This document shows positions 8,588 through 18,936 of a stretch of DNA of 64,000 nt, in pieces; position 1 is the stretch's first letter, and every line of letters starts with the position of its first letter. This DNA is from Cupriavidus yeoncheonensis (GTDB lineage: Bacteria; Pseudomonadota; Gammaproteobacteria; Burkholderiales; Burkholderiaceae): positions 62,001-126,000 of the forward strand of contig NZ_CAJPUY010000020.1 of NCBI RefSeq assembly GCF_905397275.1, in the 5' to 3' direction. The position numbers and the translations under genes are program-made. Under the pieces are notes generated by a model. That model ran no database searches, was not told where the DNA came from, and saw nothing but the letters and a program-made list of their open reading frames with translations.

Positions 8588-9574
8588 ATGAATAGCTTCC
8601 ATACTCGAAGAAGGCTGATGCGTGCAGCATTGGCCCTTGCATTAGCGCCCGCAGCCGGGGGCGTCTGGGCCCAGCGGCCTTATCCGGACCGGCCAGTCAA
8701 GCTTCTCGTCGGCTTCGCACCCGGAGGGTTCACCGATATCGCGGCACGCATCGTCGCGCAAAAACTGTCCGTGGCACTGGGGCAACCCGTAGTGGTCGAA
8801 AACCGGCCCGGCGCGAACGGCCTGATTGCCAGCGGCGCCATCGCGAACGCGCCACCGGACGGCTATACGCTGTTACTTTCGTCAATCGGCCTCACGACCA
8901 ACCCGCTGCTGACGAAGGGAGCGCACTACGATCCGGTCAACGGCTTCACTCCGATCTCCCTCCTCGCGATCGTTCCGAACGTCCTGGTCACCTATCCCGG
9001 CGTTCCGGCAAAGAATCTTAGTGAACTGCTTGCCCTGGCACGCACGCGTTCGTCGCCCCTGACACAGGCCTCCGCGGGTAACGGCTCCCCGGGCCACCTG
9101 TCAGGTGCCTTGCTGCAGGTGATGGCCCGAGTGCGGCTGGATCACGTTCCCTACAAGGGCTCGGGGCCCGCCATTAACGACCTGATCGGCGGTCATGTCG
9201 ATATCTCGTTTCCCACGGTTCCGACTGCCTTGCCGCTGGTGCGTGCCGGAAAGCTGCGGGCGCTCGCTGTCACAGGCGGCAAGCGCTCGCCTTTGATGCC
9301 CGATGTCCCAACGATCGCGGAGGCCGGTGTGCCGGGTTACGACACCGGCGGCTGGTACGGGCTGGTAGGTCCCGCCGGCATGCCAAAGGAGATTGCCATG
9401 CTGCTCAGCAACGAGGTCGCCAAGATCATGAAAATGCCCGATGTCAGGGAGCGCTTCATCGCCGAGGGTGCCGAACCGATCGGTTCAAACGGGGCGGAGA
9501 TGAACGCATTCCTCGTCAAGGACGTTGAGCGTTGGACCGCAGTCGTGAAGGCCGCGAATATTCAAACCAAATAG
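8588..9574 (+). CDS. Bug-family tricarboxylate-type substrate-binding protein (2)
   Basis: A 328-residue periplasmic receptor with an RRR-containing Tat-like or Sec signal (residues about 7-28) and mature start RPYPDRPVKLLVGFAPGGFTDIAARIV. Ligand-loop features are PPDGYTLLLSS, VPYKGSGPAINDLIGGHVD and WYGLVGPAGMPKEIAMLL. It is closely related to the Bug at 12519: both share VPYKGSGPA, a WYGLVGPA block and a C-terminus ending VKAANI. A good ribosome site (GGAGACAGGC) precedes ATG. Only 19 bases separate it from the Ldh-family gene, so they are one operon. Likely feeds the neighbouring enzymes with an organic acid. Confidence 0.9.
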   Translation: MNSFHTRRRLMRAALALALAPAAGGVWAQRPYPDRPVKLLVGFAPGGFTDIAARIVAQKLSVALGQPVVVENRPGANGLIASGAIANAPPDGYTLLLSSIGLTTNPLLTKGAHYDPVNGFTPISLLAIVPNVLVTYPGVPAKNLSELLALARTRSSPLTQASAGNGSPGHLSGALLQVMARVRLDHVPYKGSGPAINDLIGGHVDISFPTVPTALPLVRAGKLRALAVTGGKRSPLMPDVPTIAEAGVPGYDTGGWYGLVGPAGMPKEIAMLLSNEVAKIMKMPDVRERFIAEGAEPIGSNGAEMNAFLVKDVERWTAVVKAANIQTK

Positions 9575-9625
9575 GATGCGGCAGTACACGCCGCAAACTC
9601 CGTCGTCAACCTGGAACGCATCAAG

Positions 9626-11017
9626 ATGCTACCGATTACAACAACGCCACGCCAGTCGCAGGGCCACGCACGCCGGCTTATCGACTTCCTTCACGAGCTG
9701 GGCACCGAAACACCGGAGGCGCCCATGGAGAAGGCCCGTTGGTGCCTGCTCGATGCGCTGGGCTGCGCACTGCTTGGCGCACGCCAGCCCTGGAGCGAGA
9801 TCATGACGGCGGAGGCGGTGGGGGACGGCAGTCGCGGTTCCTGCACCATCATCGGCATGACTGGCAGCGTTGCGCCCAGCCATGCCGCGCTGTGCAATGG
9901 AACGGCGATGCACGGGTTCGAGCTGGACGACCTGTTATCCGAGGCCCTGATTCACCCGGGGGCCGTCATCGTCCCGGCAGTGCTCGCTGCAGCCGAAGCC
10001 GTGGAGGCCTCTGGCGTGCAAGTGCTGCGGGCGATCGTGGCGGGATACGAAGCAACCGCGCGCATCAGCATGGCGTTGGGCATGGACCCTTCGCAGCGCG
10101 GCTTTCACAAGACCAGCGTGGTGGGCCCCGTCGCCGGGGTGATTGCAGCCGGCGTGGCCATGCGCCTATCGCCGGAGCCGCTGCGCAACGCGGTCGGCCT
10201 TGCGTGTTCCTGTGCATCCGGTGTCAAGAATTTTGCAGTCGGTTCGGCAGGAATGGTCAAACGCATGCACGCGGGGCGCGCCGCCGAAGCGGCGGTGCGC
10301 ATGGCGATGCTGGCGCGCCGCGGCTTCACCGCGCCGCCGGCGGCCATTGACGGAAAATTCGGCCTGCTCGAGGCATTCAGCGGCGACACTGCGCAACCAG
10401 CGCTGCTGGATGCAGACCTCGGTGCCGGGTGGGCGATCGATGACGTCTGGGTAAAGGTGTATCCCATCTGTGGCTGGATCCAGGGGGTGGTGCAGTTGCT
10501 TCTGGCGATGCGGGAGCAAGGCGGCCTCGAAGCGCACAAGGTGGCCCGAATCGTCGTTGCGACTAGCGCATTCGCTGTACAGTACAACGGCAATAAGGAG
10601 GTGGCCGACACCATGGATGCGCAGTACAGCATCCCGTACTGCGCGTCGGTGGCGCTTACCGGTGATCCGGGCGATCCGAAGGCATTCGGTGTGGAAGCGA
10701 TTCGCGATCCGGTTCGGGTCGACCTGATGAAGCGGGTCGAGCTCGTGGTCGATCCCATCGCGGACGAGGTCTATCCAAAGCAGTTTGCATGTCGCGTCGA
10801 AGTGCATCTGAAAGATGGCGAAGTGCGGAGTGCCGAGACGCGCGACGCGCACGGAACGCCGGGGAATCCGTGCGACACCGCGGAGCAGATTGCCAAGTTC
10901 ACGCGGCTAGCGGGTCTGTCCGGCCTTCCGGTGGCCACGCAGGAAGTGGTCAGTGCGGTGCAGGGACTTGAATCCCTGAAATCGGTAACAGCCTTGACGA
11001 GACTGCTTCGTCCATAA
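9626..11017 (+). CDS. MmgE/PrpD-family protein (2-methylcitrate dehydratase-like)
   Basis: A 463-residue protein of the PrpD fold. PrpD dehydrates 2-methylcitrate; paralogues such as cis-aconitate decarboxylase act on other tricarboxylates or bulky hydroxy-acids. Typical blocks are CLLDALGCALLGARQPWSE, HAALCNGTAMHGFELDDL (the conserved H-x-x-D-D-type region), IHPGAVIVPAVLAAAEA, HKTSVVGPVAGVIAAG and the basic KRMHAGRAAEAAVRMAML. Cytoplasmic. It follows two Bug receptors, so a tricarboxylate-like or branched acid is a fair guess for the substrate of this cluster. The true substrate cannot be told. Confidence 0.88.
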   Translation: MLPITTTPRQSQGHARRLIDFLHELGTETPEAPMEKARWCLLDALGCALLGARQPWSEIMTAEAVGDGSRGSCTIIGMTGSVAPSHAALCNGTAMHGFELDDLLSEALIHPGAVIVPAVLAAAEAVEASGVQVLRAIVAGYEATARISMALGMDPSQRGFHKTSVVGPVAGVIAAGVAMRLSPEPLRNAVGLACSCASGVKNFAVGSAGMVKRMHAGRAAEAAVRMAMLARRGFTAPPAAIDGKFGLLEAFSGDTAQPALLDADLGAGWAIDDVWVKVYPICGWIQGVVQLLLAMREQGGLEAHKVARIVVATSAFAVQYNGNKEVADTMDAQYSIPYCASVALTGDPGDPKAFGVEAIRDPVRVDLMKRVELVVDPIADEVYPKQFACRVEVHLKDGEVRSAETRDAHGTPGNPCDTAEQIAKFTRLAGLSGLPVATQEVVSAVQGLESLKSVTALTRLLRP

Positions 11018-11038
11018 CGACGCACAATGTAAGGAATC

Positions 11039-11089
11039 GGCGGCAGTAGGCCGCCGGGCTTCTGCCGCCTGCCCGTCATGATGACGGGC
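11039..11089. terminator. Two stem-loops between convergent genes
   Basis: GGCGGCAG (11039-11046) pairs with CTGCCGCC (11062-11069), and GCCCGTCA (11071-11078) pairs with TGACGGGC (11082-11089) around a three-base loop. They sit between the MmgE/PrpD stop and the converging YciI-like gene. There is no T-run, so if they end transcription it is not by the textbook intrinsic mechanism. Confidence 0.4.
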
Positions 11090-11122
11090 GACCCGCGTCG
11101 GAGCGGGCCTGCGCCTGACGGG

Positions 11123-11425
11123 TCAGACGGCGTCCGCCACCTGCGGATGGAAACGCCCCTTCTTCAGCCGGCGGATATTGACCGATTCAAACACGCCGGC
11201 GGCGTGAAACGTTTCGCCTTCGATGAAACGTTGCGCCTCGGCGCGGCTCGGAACGTCGATGATAAAGAAGCTGCCGACAAACGCAGACCCATCGTCGTTT
11301 TGCTGTGGGCCCGAGAAGAAGATCTTGTCATTCCATCCATCCAGATACGCGCGGTGCGTGGCGAGGTACTTCTCGCGCAGCGCTGAGGAATTCGGCTTGT
11401 CAAGGCAGTTGATCATCCAAAGCAT
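11123..11425 (-). CDS. YciI-like (DGPF/EthD-fold) small protein
   Basis: A 100-residue soluble protein of the YciI family (MLWMINCLDKPNS..R..Y...H..YL, FFSGPQQNDDG, FFIIDVPSRAEAQRFIEGETFHAAGVFESVNIRR). YciI-like proteins have a dimeric ferredoxin-like fold with a His/Asp pair; many accompany catabolic or dehalogenation genes and none has a settled general role. ATG at 11425 is chosen because GGGAGATGAAG precedes it; in-frame starts up to 11545 would add an unrelated 40 residues. It is the only leftward gene inside an otherwise rightward cluster and may be transcribed alone, back to back with the SDR at 11624. Confidence 0.8.
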   Translation of the reverse strand: MLWMINCLDKPNSSALREKYLATHRAYLDGWNDKIFFSGPQQNDDGSAFVGSFFIIDVPSRAEAQRFIEGETFHAAGVFESVNIRRLKKGRFHPQVADAV

Positions 11426-11623
11426 GTCTTCATCTCCCAGTGATGGTATTTGGAACCGAGTACCGGCCTTGTCAGCCAGCCCGTGAGCAGCATCATAGGG
11501 CGGCATGTGCACCGCCGTTGCAGCGTGACATTGAATGACTTGCAACGCAGCATTGAAGATCGACGGCCCATTACCGCTATTTCGACACCTACAATTTCTT
11601 CAGTACTATCGAGGAGAGTGAAG

Positions 11624-12409
11624 ATGCGATTGAAAGAAAAAGTGGCGATCGTCACGGGCGGAGCCTCCGGCCTCGGCAAGGCCGTCGCGTTGCGCTTTGC
11701 CAGCGAAGGGGCCATCGTCATCATCGTGGATGTGAATGAAGCGGCGATGGCGGAGACCGCGGAGCAGATTCAGGGGCTGGGCGGCAAGGCACGCGCGTAC
11801 AAGATTGACGTGACGCAGCAGCAGGACCTGCGAAATTTCATGGAAGACGTGGTTGCCGCGGAGGGGCGGGTAGACATCCTGGTCAACAACGCCGGCATTA
11901 CGCGTTACCGGGCATTCGGCGGTATTGGGGATGCGGATTGGAATGCGGTGCTCGACCTGGACCTGAAAGGGGTGTTCTTTTGTACCCAGGCCGTGGCGCC
12001 ATACATGGAACGACAGCAGTACGGCAAGATCATCAACATCTCGTCGAGCCTGGGTACGGGAACCACGCCGCATGTCGGCGAACTGACGGCAGGAGCCAGT
12101 GCGCCTTATGCCTCGGCCAAAGCGGCCGTGATTCAACTGACGAAGACGCTGGCACGAGAACTTGGGCCGAGTGGCGTCAATGTCAACTGCGTGGCACCGG
12201 GCTTCTTCCTGACACCGCTGACCGGCGCAACGCGCAGCCCGGACGAGGTGGCAGAGCATATCAGTGTCCGCACCAACATGGCGGTCCTGAACCGGCCGGG
12301 GCGGCTTGAGGAGCTGGCCGCAGCCGTGCTGTTTTTTGCCAGCGACGATTCAAGCTTTGTTACCGGCCACACGCTTCATGTCGACGGCGGGCGAACTGAC
12401 CGGATGTAA
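11624..12409 (+). CDS. Short-chain dehydrogenase/reductase (FabG-like)
   Basis: A 261-residue classical SDR. Cofactor motif VTGGASGLGKAV at residues 10-21, the NNAG motif (VDILVNNAGITRY), an active-site Ser in NISSSLG, YASAK (YxxxK) and a C-terminal FVTGHTLHVDGG. It oxidises or reduces an alcohol/ketone with NAD(P)H in the cytoplasm. ATG at 11624 follows GAGGAGAG; a longer in-frame reading from 11450 has no family resemblance. It is 110 bases upstream of a Bug gene and likely forms a short operon with it. Confidence 0.9.
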   Translation: MRLKEKVAIVTGGASGLGKAVALRFASEGAIVIIVDVNEAAMAETAEQIQGLGGKARAYKIDVTQQQDLRNFMEDVVAAEGRVDILVNNAGITRYRAFGGIGDADWNAVLDLDLKGVFFCTQAVAPYMERQQYGKIINISSSLGTGTTPHVGELTAGASAPYASAKAAVIQLTKTLARELGPSGVNVNCVAPGFFLTPLTGATRSPDEVAEHISVRTNMAVLNRPGRLEELAAAVLFFASDDSSFVTGHTLHVDGGRTDRM

Positions 12410-12518
12410 GCGATTAGGACCGAATCCGTACATCGCGCCGAAGCCCTTCGGCACGCGGCATGTTTGAGCCGGGGCTGCAGAGGGAGGCGTGCCAGTTCTT
12501 CGTACCTAAAAGGAAAAG

Positions 12519-13532
12519 ATGATGGAGACAAAGGTTTCACTGAAGGCAAGGCATATTCGCCGTCTGATGATCTCGTTCCCCTTTCTGGCTGCCAGCGTAA
12601 TACTGATGCAGCCGGGCGCGGCCGATGCAGCCTATCCTGACAAACCAATCAAGCTGCTGATTGGATTTCCCCCTGGCGGGTCGACTGACCTGATCGGACG
12701 CCTTGTCGGGGAAAGGCTGTATCGGGCATTGGGGCAGCCAGTTGTCATCGAGAACCAAGGGGGTGCCAATGGCATGGTCGCGGCGAATGCCGTTGCCGCG
12801 GCGACGCCTGATGGCTACACGCTGTTGCTGACTTCAATGGGAATGACGACCAATCCATACCTGTATGCGAAATCGCGCCATCCGCTTAAGGATTTCACGT
12901 CGATCTCGCTGCTGGCCAATGTTCCCAACGTCATTGTGGTCAACCCGAAACTGCCTGCGCGCAACCTGGATGAACTGTTGGGCCTTGCCCGATCCAGCAA
13001 GGCGCCGCTGACCTCGGCGACAACCGGGCAGGCAGCGCCGGGTCACATGGCCACCGAACTGTTGCAGCGAGCGGCCAATGTCAAATTTTCGTTCGTGCCT
13101 TACAAGGGTTCGGGTCCCGCGTTGAATGATGTCATGGCCGGTTATGTGGACATGTCGCTGCCGACTGTCGTCGCCGCATTGCCGGCGATCAGGTCTGGCA
13201 AGGTGCGAGCCATTGCCGTCACGGGAACTGCCCGATCCAGCCTGCTGCCTGACGTCCCGACGTTGTCGGAAGCGGGCTTGAAGAATTTGGGCGGAAGCTC
13301 GGGTTGGTACGGCCTGGTCGGTCCGGCGAAGATGCCGAAGGAGATAGTCGAGCGGCTCAGTCAGGCTGTCGTCAAGATCATGAATGACAGCGAGGTGCGC
13401 GAGCGTTTCAAGCTCAATGGCGCCGATCCGGTTGGATCCAATAGTGATGAAATGACCGCGTTCGTTGCGCAGGACTTTCGTCGATGGGGCGAACTGGTCA
13501 AGGCCGCTAACATCAAGGGTGAAGCGCAATAG
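12519..13532 (+). CDS. Bug-family tricarboxylate-type substrate-binding protein (3)
   Basis: A 337-residue periplasmic receptor. Signal region RRLMISFPFLAASVILMQPG ends near AADAA; mature start YPDKPIKLLIGFPPGGSTDLIGRLV. Later blocks are TPDGYTLLLTS, VPYKGSGPALNDVMAGYVD and WYGLVGPAKMPKEIVERL. It is the close paralogue of the Bug at 8588. Two adjacent ATGs (12519, 12522) follow AAAGGAAAAG. It ends 140 bases before the capA-like gene, whose own putative operator lies in that gap. Confidence 0.9.
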   Translation: MMETKVSLKARHIRRLMISFPFLAASVILMQPGAADAAYPDKPIKLLIGFPPGGSTDLIGRLVGERLYRALGQPVVIENQGGANGMVAANAVAAATPDGYTLLLTSMGMTTNPYLYAKSRHPLKDFTSISLLANVPNVIVVNPKLPARNLDELLGLARSSKAPLTSATTGQAAPGHMATELLQRAANVKFSFVPYKGSGPALNDVMAGYVDMSLPTVVAALPAIRSGKVRAIAVTGTARSSLLPDVPTLSEAGLKNLGGSSGWYGLVGPAKMPKEIVERLSQAVVKIMNDSEVRERFKLNGADPVGSNSDEMTAFVAQDFRRWGELVKAANIKGEAQ

Positions 13533-13631
13533 CAGGAAAGGGCGTGAAGTGCGGTTCGTGGCAAGGCCCGGCGGGCGCGGCTTGGCATGCAGCGTGTCGG
13601 GTGCTAACATTTGTTCTTATTAATGGTATTG

Positions 13632-13648
13632 ATTCCGATACGCGGAAC
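13632..13648. promoter_or_regulatory. Dyad ATTCC-N7-GGAAC, putative operator (site 2)
   Basis: Full match to the repeated RTTYC-N7-GRAAY motif, 24 bases before the capA-like start codon. A partial copy (GTTCT-N7-GGTAT, 13613-13629) lies one turn-and-a-bit upstream (19 bp centre to centre). A site so close to the start is better placed for repression than activation. Confidence 0.45.
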
Positions 13649-13672
13649 TAAGGACGTCTGGAGGAGGTTGTC

Positions 13673-14788
13673 ATGTCTGGTAGTGTGACGGTGTTGATCG
13701 GTGGTGATTGCGGTCCTGCGCATGGACCAAAGGATGGTTTTCCAATAGAGAGCTACACGGAACTGGTACGTCCGGTGCTGGAGCAAGCGGATATGCGGTT
13801 TGTGAACTGCATGCGTACCTATTCGAGTCGGGGCATTCGGGCCGACCACGCCCCGCAAGTTGCACAGCCCGTCGAGATGGCAGAGATTTACACCAATGGC
13901 CTGTTCGACGCCGTCACCATGTCGAACAATCACACCTATGACGCCGGGCCGGACGCCATGCTCGATACCCGCGAACTGCTGAATTCGCGCGGTATCCAGG
14001 TAACAGGGGCGGGCCGGGACCTCAAGGAGGCTCGCCGCGCGGCGATCGTCGAAAAGAATGGCGTCAAAGTGGCCTACCTTGGCTATACGTCGGTCGCTGC
14101 GGCTGGCAGTGCGGCCGGTCCCGACAAGCCCGGCGTAACCTCGATCCGCGTCAGGACGTCCTACGAAACCCGCGGACCGCACCAGCCGGTTGGCATCCGG
14201 ACCGAGCCCGATCCTGAGGATCTCGCCATGCTGGTGGAGGATATCCGCGCGTTGCGGGAACAAGCGGACATTGTCATTCTTGCTTTTCACTCCGGCGTGA
14301 TTCGTCTGCCACGGGTGATCTCTGACTACCAGGTAACCGTTGCGCACGCCGCCATCGACGCCGGTGCCGACCTGGTGGTTGCGCACGCGCCGCACATTCC
14401 GAAAGCCGTCGAAGTTTATAAAGGCAAAGCCATCTTCTACAGCCTGGGCGTATTCGCCATGACGAAGGGCTTCCCGGCGCCGTCCTGGGCCGAGCCGGCA
14501 TGGTCACATGGCGCTGTGCGGAATCATACCGATCTCGATCCCGATTTCCCGCTCATGCCATACGGCAAAGCCTGTACCCTGAGCCTGCTTGCAAAGGCGG
14601 TGGTGTCGAAGGAGGGAGTGCTGCGTATCGCCTTCCTGCCCATGGCGATGGACCGGCGGTACCGGCCGGAAGTGCTGCGCCGCGGAAATCCGAAGTTCGA
14701 CGAGGTTCTCAACTATATGGAGTGGGCATCCGTGGATATGCCGCATACCTTCCACGTAGAAGGGGACGAGGTGATCGTCACGGGCTGA
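13673..14788 (+). CDS. CapA-family (PGA_cap) metallophosphoesterase-like protein
   Basis: A 371-residue protein of the CapA/PGA_cap family in the calcineurin-like phosphoesterase superfamily. It keeps the first metal motif as IGGDCGPAH, the SNNHTYDAGPDAMLDT block, HSGVIRLPR, GADLVVAHAPHIPKAVEVYKGKAIFYSLG and a long C-terminal tail. The usual N-L-E after the A-D motif reads N-C-M here. No signal peptide or membrane anchor is visible, unlike capsule CapA, so a cytoplasmic enzyme is likely. A strong GGAGGAGG precedes ATG. Its setting among Bug receptors and dehydrogenases, and the operator at 13632, suggest a catabolic rather than capsule role; substrate unknown. Confidence 0.85.
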   Translation: MSGSVTVLIGGDCGPAHGPKDGFPIESYTELVRPVLEQADMRFVNCMRTYSSRGIRADHAPQVAQPVEMAEIYTNGLFDAVTMSNNHTYDAGPDAMLDTRELLNSRGIQVTGAGRDLKEARRAAIVEKNGVKVAYLGYTSVAAAGSAAGPDKPGVTSIRVRTSYETRGPHQPVGIRTEPDPEDLAMLVEDIRALREQADIVILAFHSGVIRLPRVISDYQVTVAHAAIDAGADLVVAHAPHIPKAVEVYKGKAIFYSLGVFAMTKGFPAPSWAEPAWSHGAVRNHTDLDPDFPLMPYGKACTLSLLAKAVVSKEGVLRIAFLPMAMDRRYRPEVLRRGNPKFDEVLNYMEWASVDMPHTFHVEGDEVIVTG

Positions 14789-14947
14789 AGCCCGCCTCAG
14801 GTGACACGTCAGGGCCAGTCTCGCTGTGGCACGCGTGGCCGGCAACTGGTGTCGAAGGGAAGTGCCGTTCCGTCTAGCCCAGCCGTTTCCTCGTTCAGGC
14901 CGCCTGGCGCCGGGTGACTTGTGGCGGCGCGGCGCTTTCAAAGCGAA

Positions 14948-16022
14948 TCATTGGAATGGAGGCGGCGGCAGCCCCGTGCTGAACGCCTTGGCATGGAATA
15001 CGGTCGCGCCTTGCCCCTTGTCGGTGTCGCTGGTGACCACGTAGAGATCGTTCCGGCCGGGATGGATGGCCAGGCTGGTGGAGGCCAGGTTGTGGTCGCT
15101 ATCGCGTCCGGGCAAAAGCAACTGGCCGATGGGGATGCCGTAGCGATTGAAGGCCAGCACGCGGCCTTGCCCGTAGATCGCCACGTACACGTTACCGTCG
15201 GCATCGGGGCATCGGCGCGCATCGAGTCCGGGGCCGGCCCGACAAAGTGGTAGGCAATGGCCGAACCGATCGGGGCGATGGTGGTGGCGTCGGCCAGCTC
15301 GATCCGGTGCAGCAGGTTGCGGCCGAACTCCGTCGCCCACAGCGTCTTGCCATCGGGACTGAGCGCCAGGCCGTTGGCCATTGCCAGATTCGGCAGCACG
15401 GGTTTGATCGTGGTCAGGTCCGGCGCGGCATAGTACACACCGCCTTTGGGTTCGGTCGCGTTGCCCTTGAAATCGATGAAGTAGAAGCCGCCGCGCGCAT
15501 CGAACACCAGGTCATTGGGCATGAACCCCGCCACCGGCGGCACGATCATCTGCAGGTCCGAGCCGTCCGCGTTCACCGCTAAGTTCGCGCCGCGGCCATT
15601 CGGAATGTCCAGCGCCGCGATGAAGAGGCGCCCGTCCGGGTGGAAGGCCAGCCCCCCGGCGCCAGCGCGTCCAGGGTGACGATGGTGGACAATTGCTTGT
15701 CCGGCGTCAGGCGCAGCACGCGGCGGCCGCTCACGTCGCAGAGGAGCAGATTGCCGCTGCGGTCGAAGATCGCCCCTTCGAGTATCCGGCCCTCGTCGGA
15801 GACCTTGAACCAGGACGCGGCCACGGTGGTCTGCAAGGCGCGCTCGGACGGGGGAATTGGCACCGCGCTCCGCGTCTGCGCGTCGTAGGCCAGCCGGGCC
15901 GACGCCCCCGACTTGAGGCCCATTGCAAGAATTGGGCAGGCAGCGATGAGGGCTGCTCTCGCTTTGGCGCGCGGCCGGCCGCCGTGCTGGCGGCTCGGTT
16001 CGCAAACGAAAGCGTGGATCAT
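14948..16022 (-). pseudogene. SMP-30/gluconolactonase-like gene with two frameshifts
   Basis: The locus encodes a six-bladed beta-propeller of the SMP-30/LRE family (lactone hydrolase) in three frames. Frame one starts MIHAFVCEPSRQ, has a signal-like stretch, then ASWFKVSDEGRILEGAIFD and LLLCDVSGRRVLRLTPDK up to about 15655. Frame two continues GGLAFHPDGRLFIAALDIPN to PNDLVFDARGGFYFIDFKG and NGLALSPDGKTLW up to about 15215. Frame three finishes DADGNVYVAIYGQGRVLAFN to STSLAIHPGRNDLYVV. The first break is at a run of six C (15653-15658 region) where seven would restore frame. Everything else looks intact, so this is a recent pseudogene or an assembly error. It lies 10 bases after the SDR stop, in the same operon. 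Confidence 0.8.
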
Positions 16023-16032
16023 GGCGCGGCGC

Positions 16033-16776
16033 TTACCAAGGTTGATTCGCGGGGCCGACCGTGAACTCGTTGATGGTCGTGTCCTCGGGCTGATCGATCG
16101 CAAAGGCGACAACGCTTGCGATCCGATCCGGGGAAATACCATAGGTGTCGTAGATGCCCTGCATCTGGTCGAGCGACGCCTGGTCTTTGATCGTTGTTAG
16201 CAGCTCGGTATTGATGGCTGCCGGATAGATTGTCGTGGTGCGGATGTGGGTGCCTTCAATGGCGGACTCCATGCGCAGGACTTCCATGAAGTCGCGTACG
16301 AACCACTTCGTTCCACCATAGACGGCGCCGCCCGGATAGGCCTTGAGCCCCGCTACCGATGAAGTTGCGATAACGTGGCCGGACTTTTGTTCGAGGAACG
16401 CGGGCAGGCCGGCAGCCACGCCATTCAGGACACCCTTGACGTTGACATCGACCATCTGATGCCAGTCATCCGTCTTCAGCGCGGACAGCGGCGAGTTCGG
16501 CATCAGGCCGGCGTTCAGGAACAAGACATCCACGCGGCCGAACTCGGCCTTGGCCAAATGGACGATGCGGTCGTTTTCCTCGTGCTTGGTCACGTCCAGT
16601 TCTTGATAGGCCGCTAAACCACCCGTTTGCCGGATCTCATTCGCTATCCGTTTCAGGTTTTCTTCGCGTCGTGCGCCGAGTACGACCTTGGCGCCCTTGC
16701 TGGCGAGCAGCTTGGCCGTTGCCTCGCCGATTCCGGACGATGCGCCCGTGATGATAACGACTTTGTCCTTGATCAT
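16033..16776 (-). CDS. Short-chain dehydrogenase/reductase
   Basis: A 247-residue classical SDR: ITGASSGIGEATAKLL near residue 8, VDVLFLNAGLMPNSPL (NAG motif), Ser in ATSSVAG, YGGTK (YxxxK) and an EFTVGP tail typical of the YdfG/serine-dehydrogenase-like subgroup, where that ending replaces the usual D-G-G. Probably reduces a carbonyl or oxidises a 3-hydroxy acid with NADP. ATG follows GAGGAACATC. Second to last gene of the leftward aldo/keto reductase operon, 10 bases before the frameshifted SMP-30 gene. Confidence 0.9.
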   Translation of the reverse strand: MIKDKVVIITGASSGIGEATAKLLASKGAKVVLGARREENLKRIANEIRQTGGLAAYQELDVTKHEENDRIVHLAKAEFGRVDVLFLNAGLMPNSPLSALKTDDWHQMVDVNVKGVLNGVAAGLPAFLEQKSGHVIATSSVAGLKAYPGGAVYGGTKWFVRDFMEVLRMESAIEGTHIRTTTIYPAAINTELLTTIKDQASLDQMQGIYDTYGISPDRIASVVAFAIDQPEDTTINEFTVGPANQPW

Positions 16777-16825
16777 GATGTTCCTCTGCTTTGCGATGTG
16801 CCGGAAATGCCTGCCGGCGCGACCA

Positions 16826-17593
16826 TCAGTACACGGCGAATCCGCCGTCGACCGCCAACGCCTGGCCGGTCACGAAGCTCGAGCCCGAACTGCACAGCCA
16901 GAGCACGGCATCGGCGATTTCCTCGCCGCGCCCCAGGCGCTTCATCGGCAGGTCGCGCAGCAGGTCATCCATCGCCAGCATTCCCTTTTCCAGCATCGAT
17001 GACACCATCGGCGTGTCGATCGTGCCCGGGCACACGGCATTGACGCGCACGCCGCGCGTGGCATATTCGAGCGCGGCGCTGCGGGTCAGTCCGATCACGC
17101 CGTGCTTGGTCCCGTGGTAGGCGGCGATCATGGCCCGGCCGGTGAGCCCGCCAATGGACGAGCAGTTGACGATCGCACCGCTGCCTTGCTTGCGCATCTG
17201 CGCCAGTTCGTGCTTCATGCACGCCCAGACGCCGCGCTGGTTGATGGCGCTGACGCGATCGTAGTCCTCGATGGATTGGTCCGCGATCTCCGAGGCGGGG
17301 ATCTGGATGCCGGCGTTGTTGAACGCGGCATCCAGGCGGCCGAAGGTGGTAACCGTGCGCGCCACCATGGTTGCCACCTGAGCCTCATCTGCTACATCAC
17401 ACACCACGCCGATCACCTTGCCGCCCGCTGCCGTGATTTCGTCCACGGCTTGCCGCAGGGCCGCTTCTGTCACGTCCGCCAGCGTGACGGCCGCTCCGGC
17501 CTTCGCGAAAGCACGCGCCGTACTGAGGCCCATACCGGATGCCGCGCCGGTGACCAGCGCAACCTGTCCCTTGAAGTCATAGGTAACGTTCAT
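16826..17593 (-). CDS. Short-chain dehydrogenase/reductase (glucose/3-oxoacyl-type)
   Basis: A 255-residue classical SDR: VTGAASGMGLSTARAF, FNNAGIQIP, Ser in NCSSIGG, YHGTK (YxxxK) and the C-terminal FVTGQALAVDGG. Cytoplasmic NAD(P)-dependent alcohol/ketone oxidoreductase; substrate not inferable. ATG at 17593 is chosen because CAGGAGACATG precedes it; a start at 17623 would add ten residues. Second gene of the leftward operon, 72 bases after the aldo/keto reductase. Confidence 0.9.
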   Translation of the reverse strand: MNVTYDFKGQVALVTGAASGMGLSTARAFAKAGAAVTLADVTEAALRQAVDEITAAGGKVIGVVCDVADEAQVATMVARTVTTFGRLDAAFNNAGIQIPASEIADQSIEDYDRVSAINQRGVWACMKHELAQMRKQGSGAIVNCSSIGGLTGRAMIAAYHGTKHGVIGLTRSAALEYATRGVRVNAVCPGTIDTPMVSSMLEKGMLAMDDLLRDLPMKRLGRGEEIADAVLWLCSSGSSFVTGQALAVDGGFAVY

Positions 17594-17609
17594 GCATGTC
17601 TCCTGGTGA

Positions 17610-18892
<1,283 letters not shown>

Positions 18893-18936
18893 TCACGGAA
18901 GTCAACTTAACTAGCTAATGAAACCTTAAAAGGCAT

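Noticed and set aside
11071-11089. Calling GCCCGTCA/TGACGGGC a Rho-independent terminator
   Set aside because: No T-run follows on either strand; kept only as a possible stem-loop.
14938-16005. A 355-codon open frame taken as one intact gene
   Set aside because: Only its middle third (about 15215-15655) encodes SMP-30-like protein; both ends are out-of-frame translations of the same gene, so the locus is a frameshifted gene.
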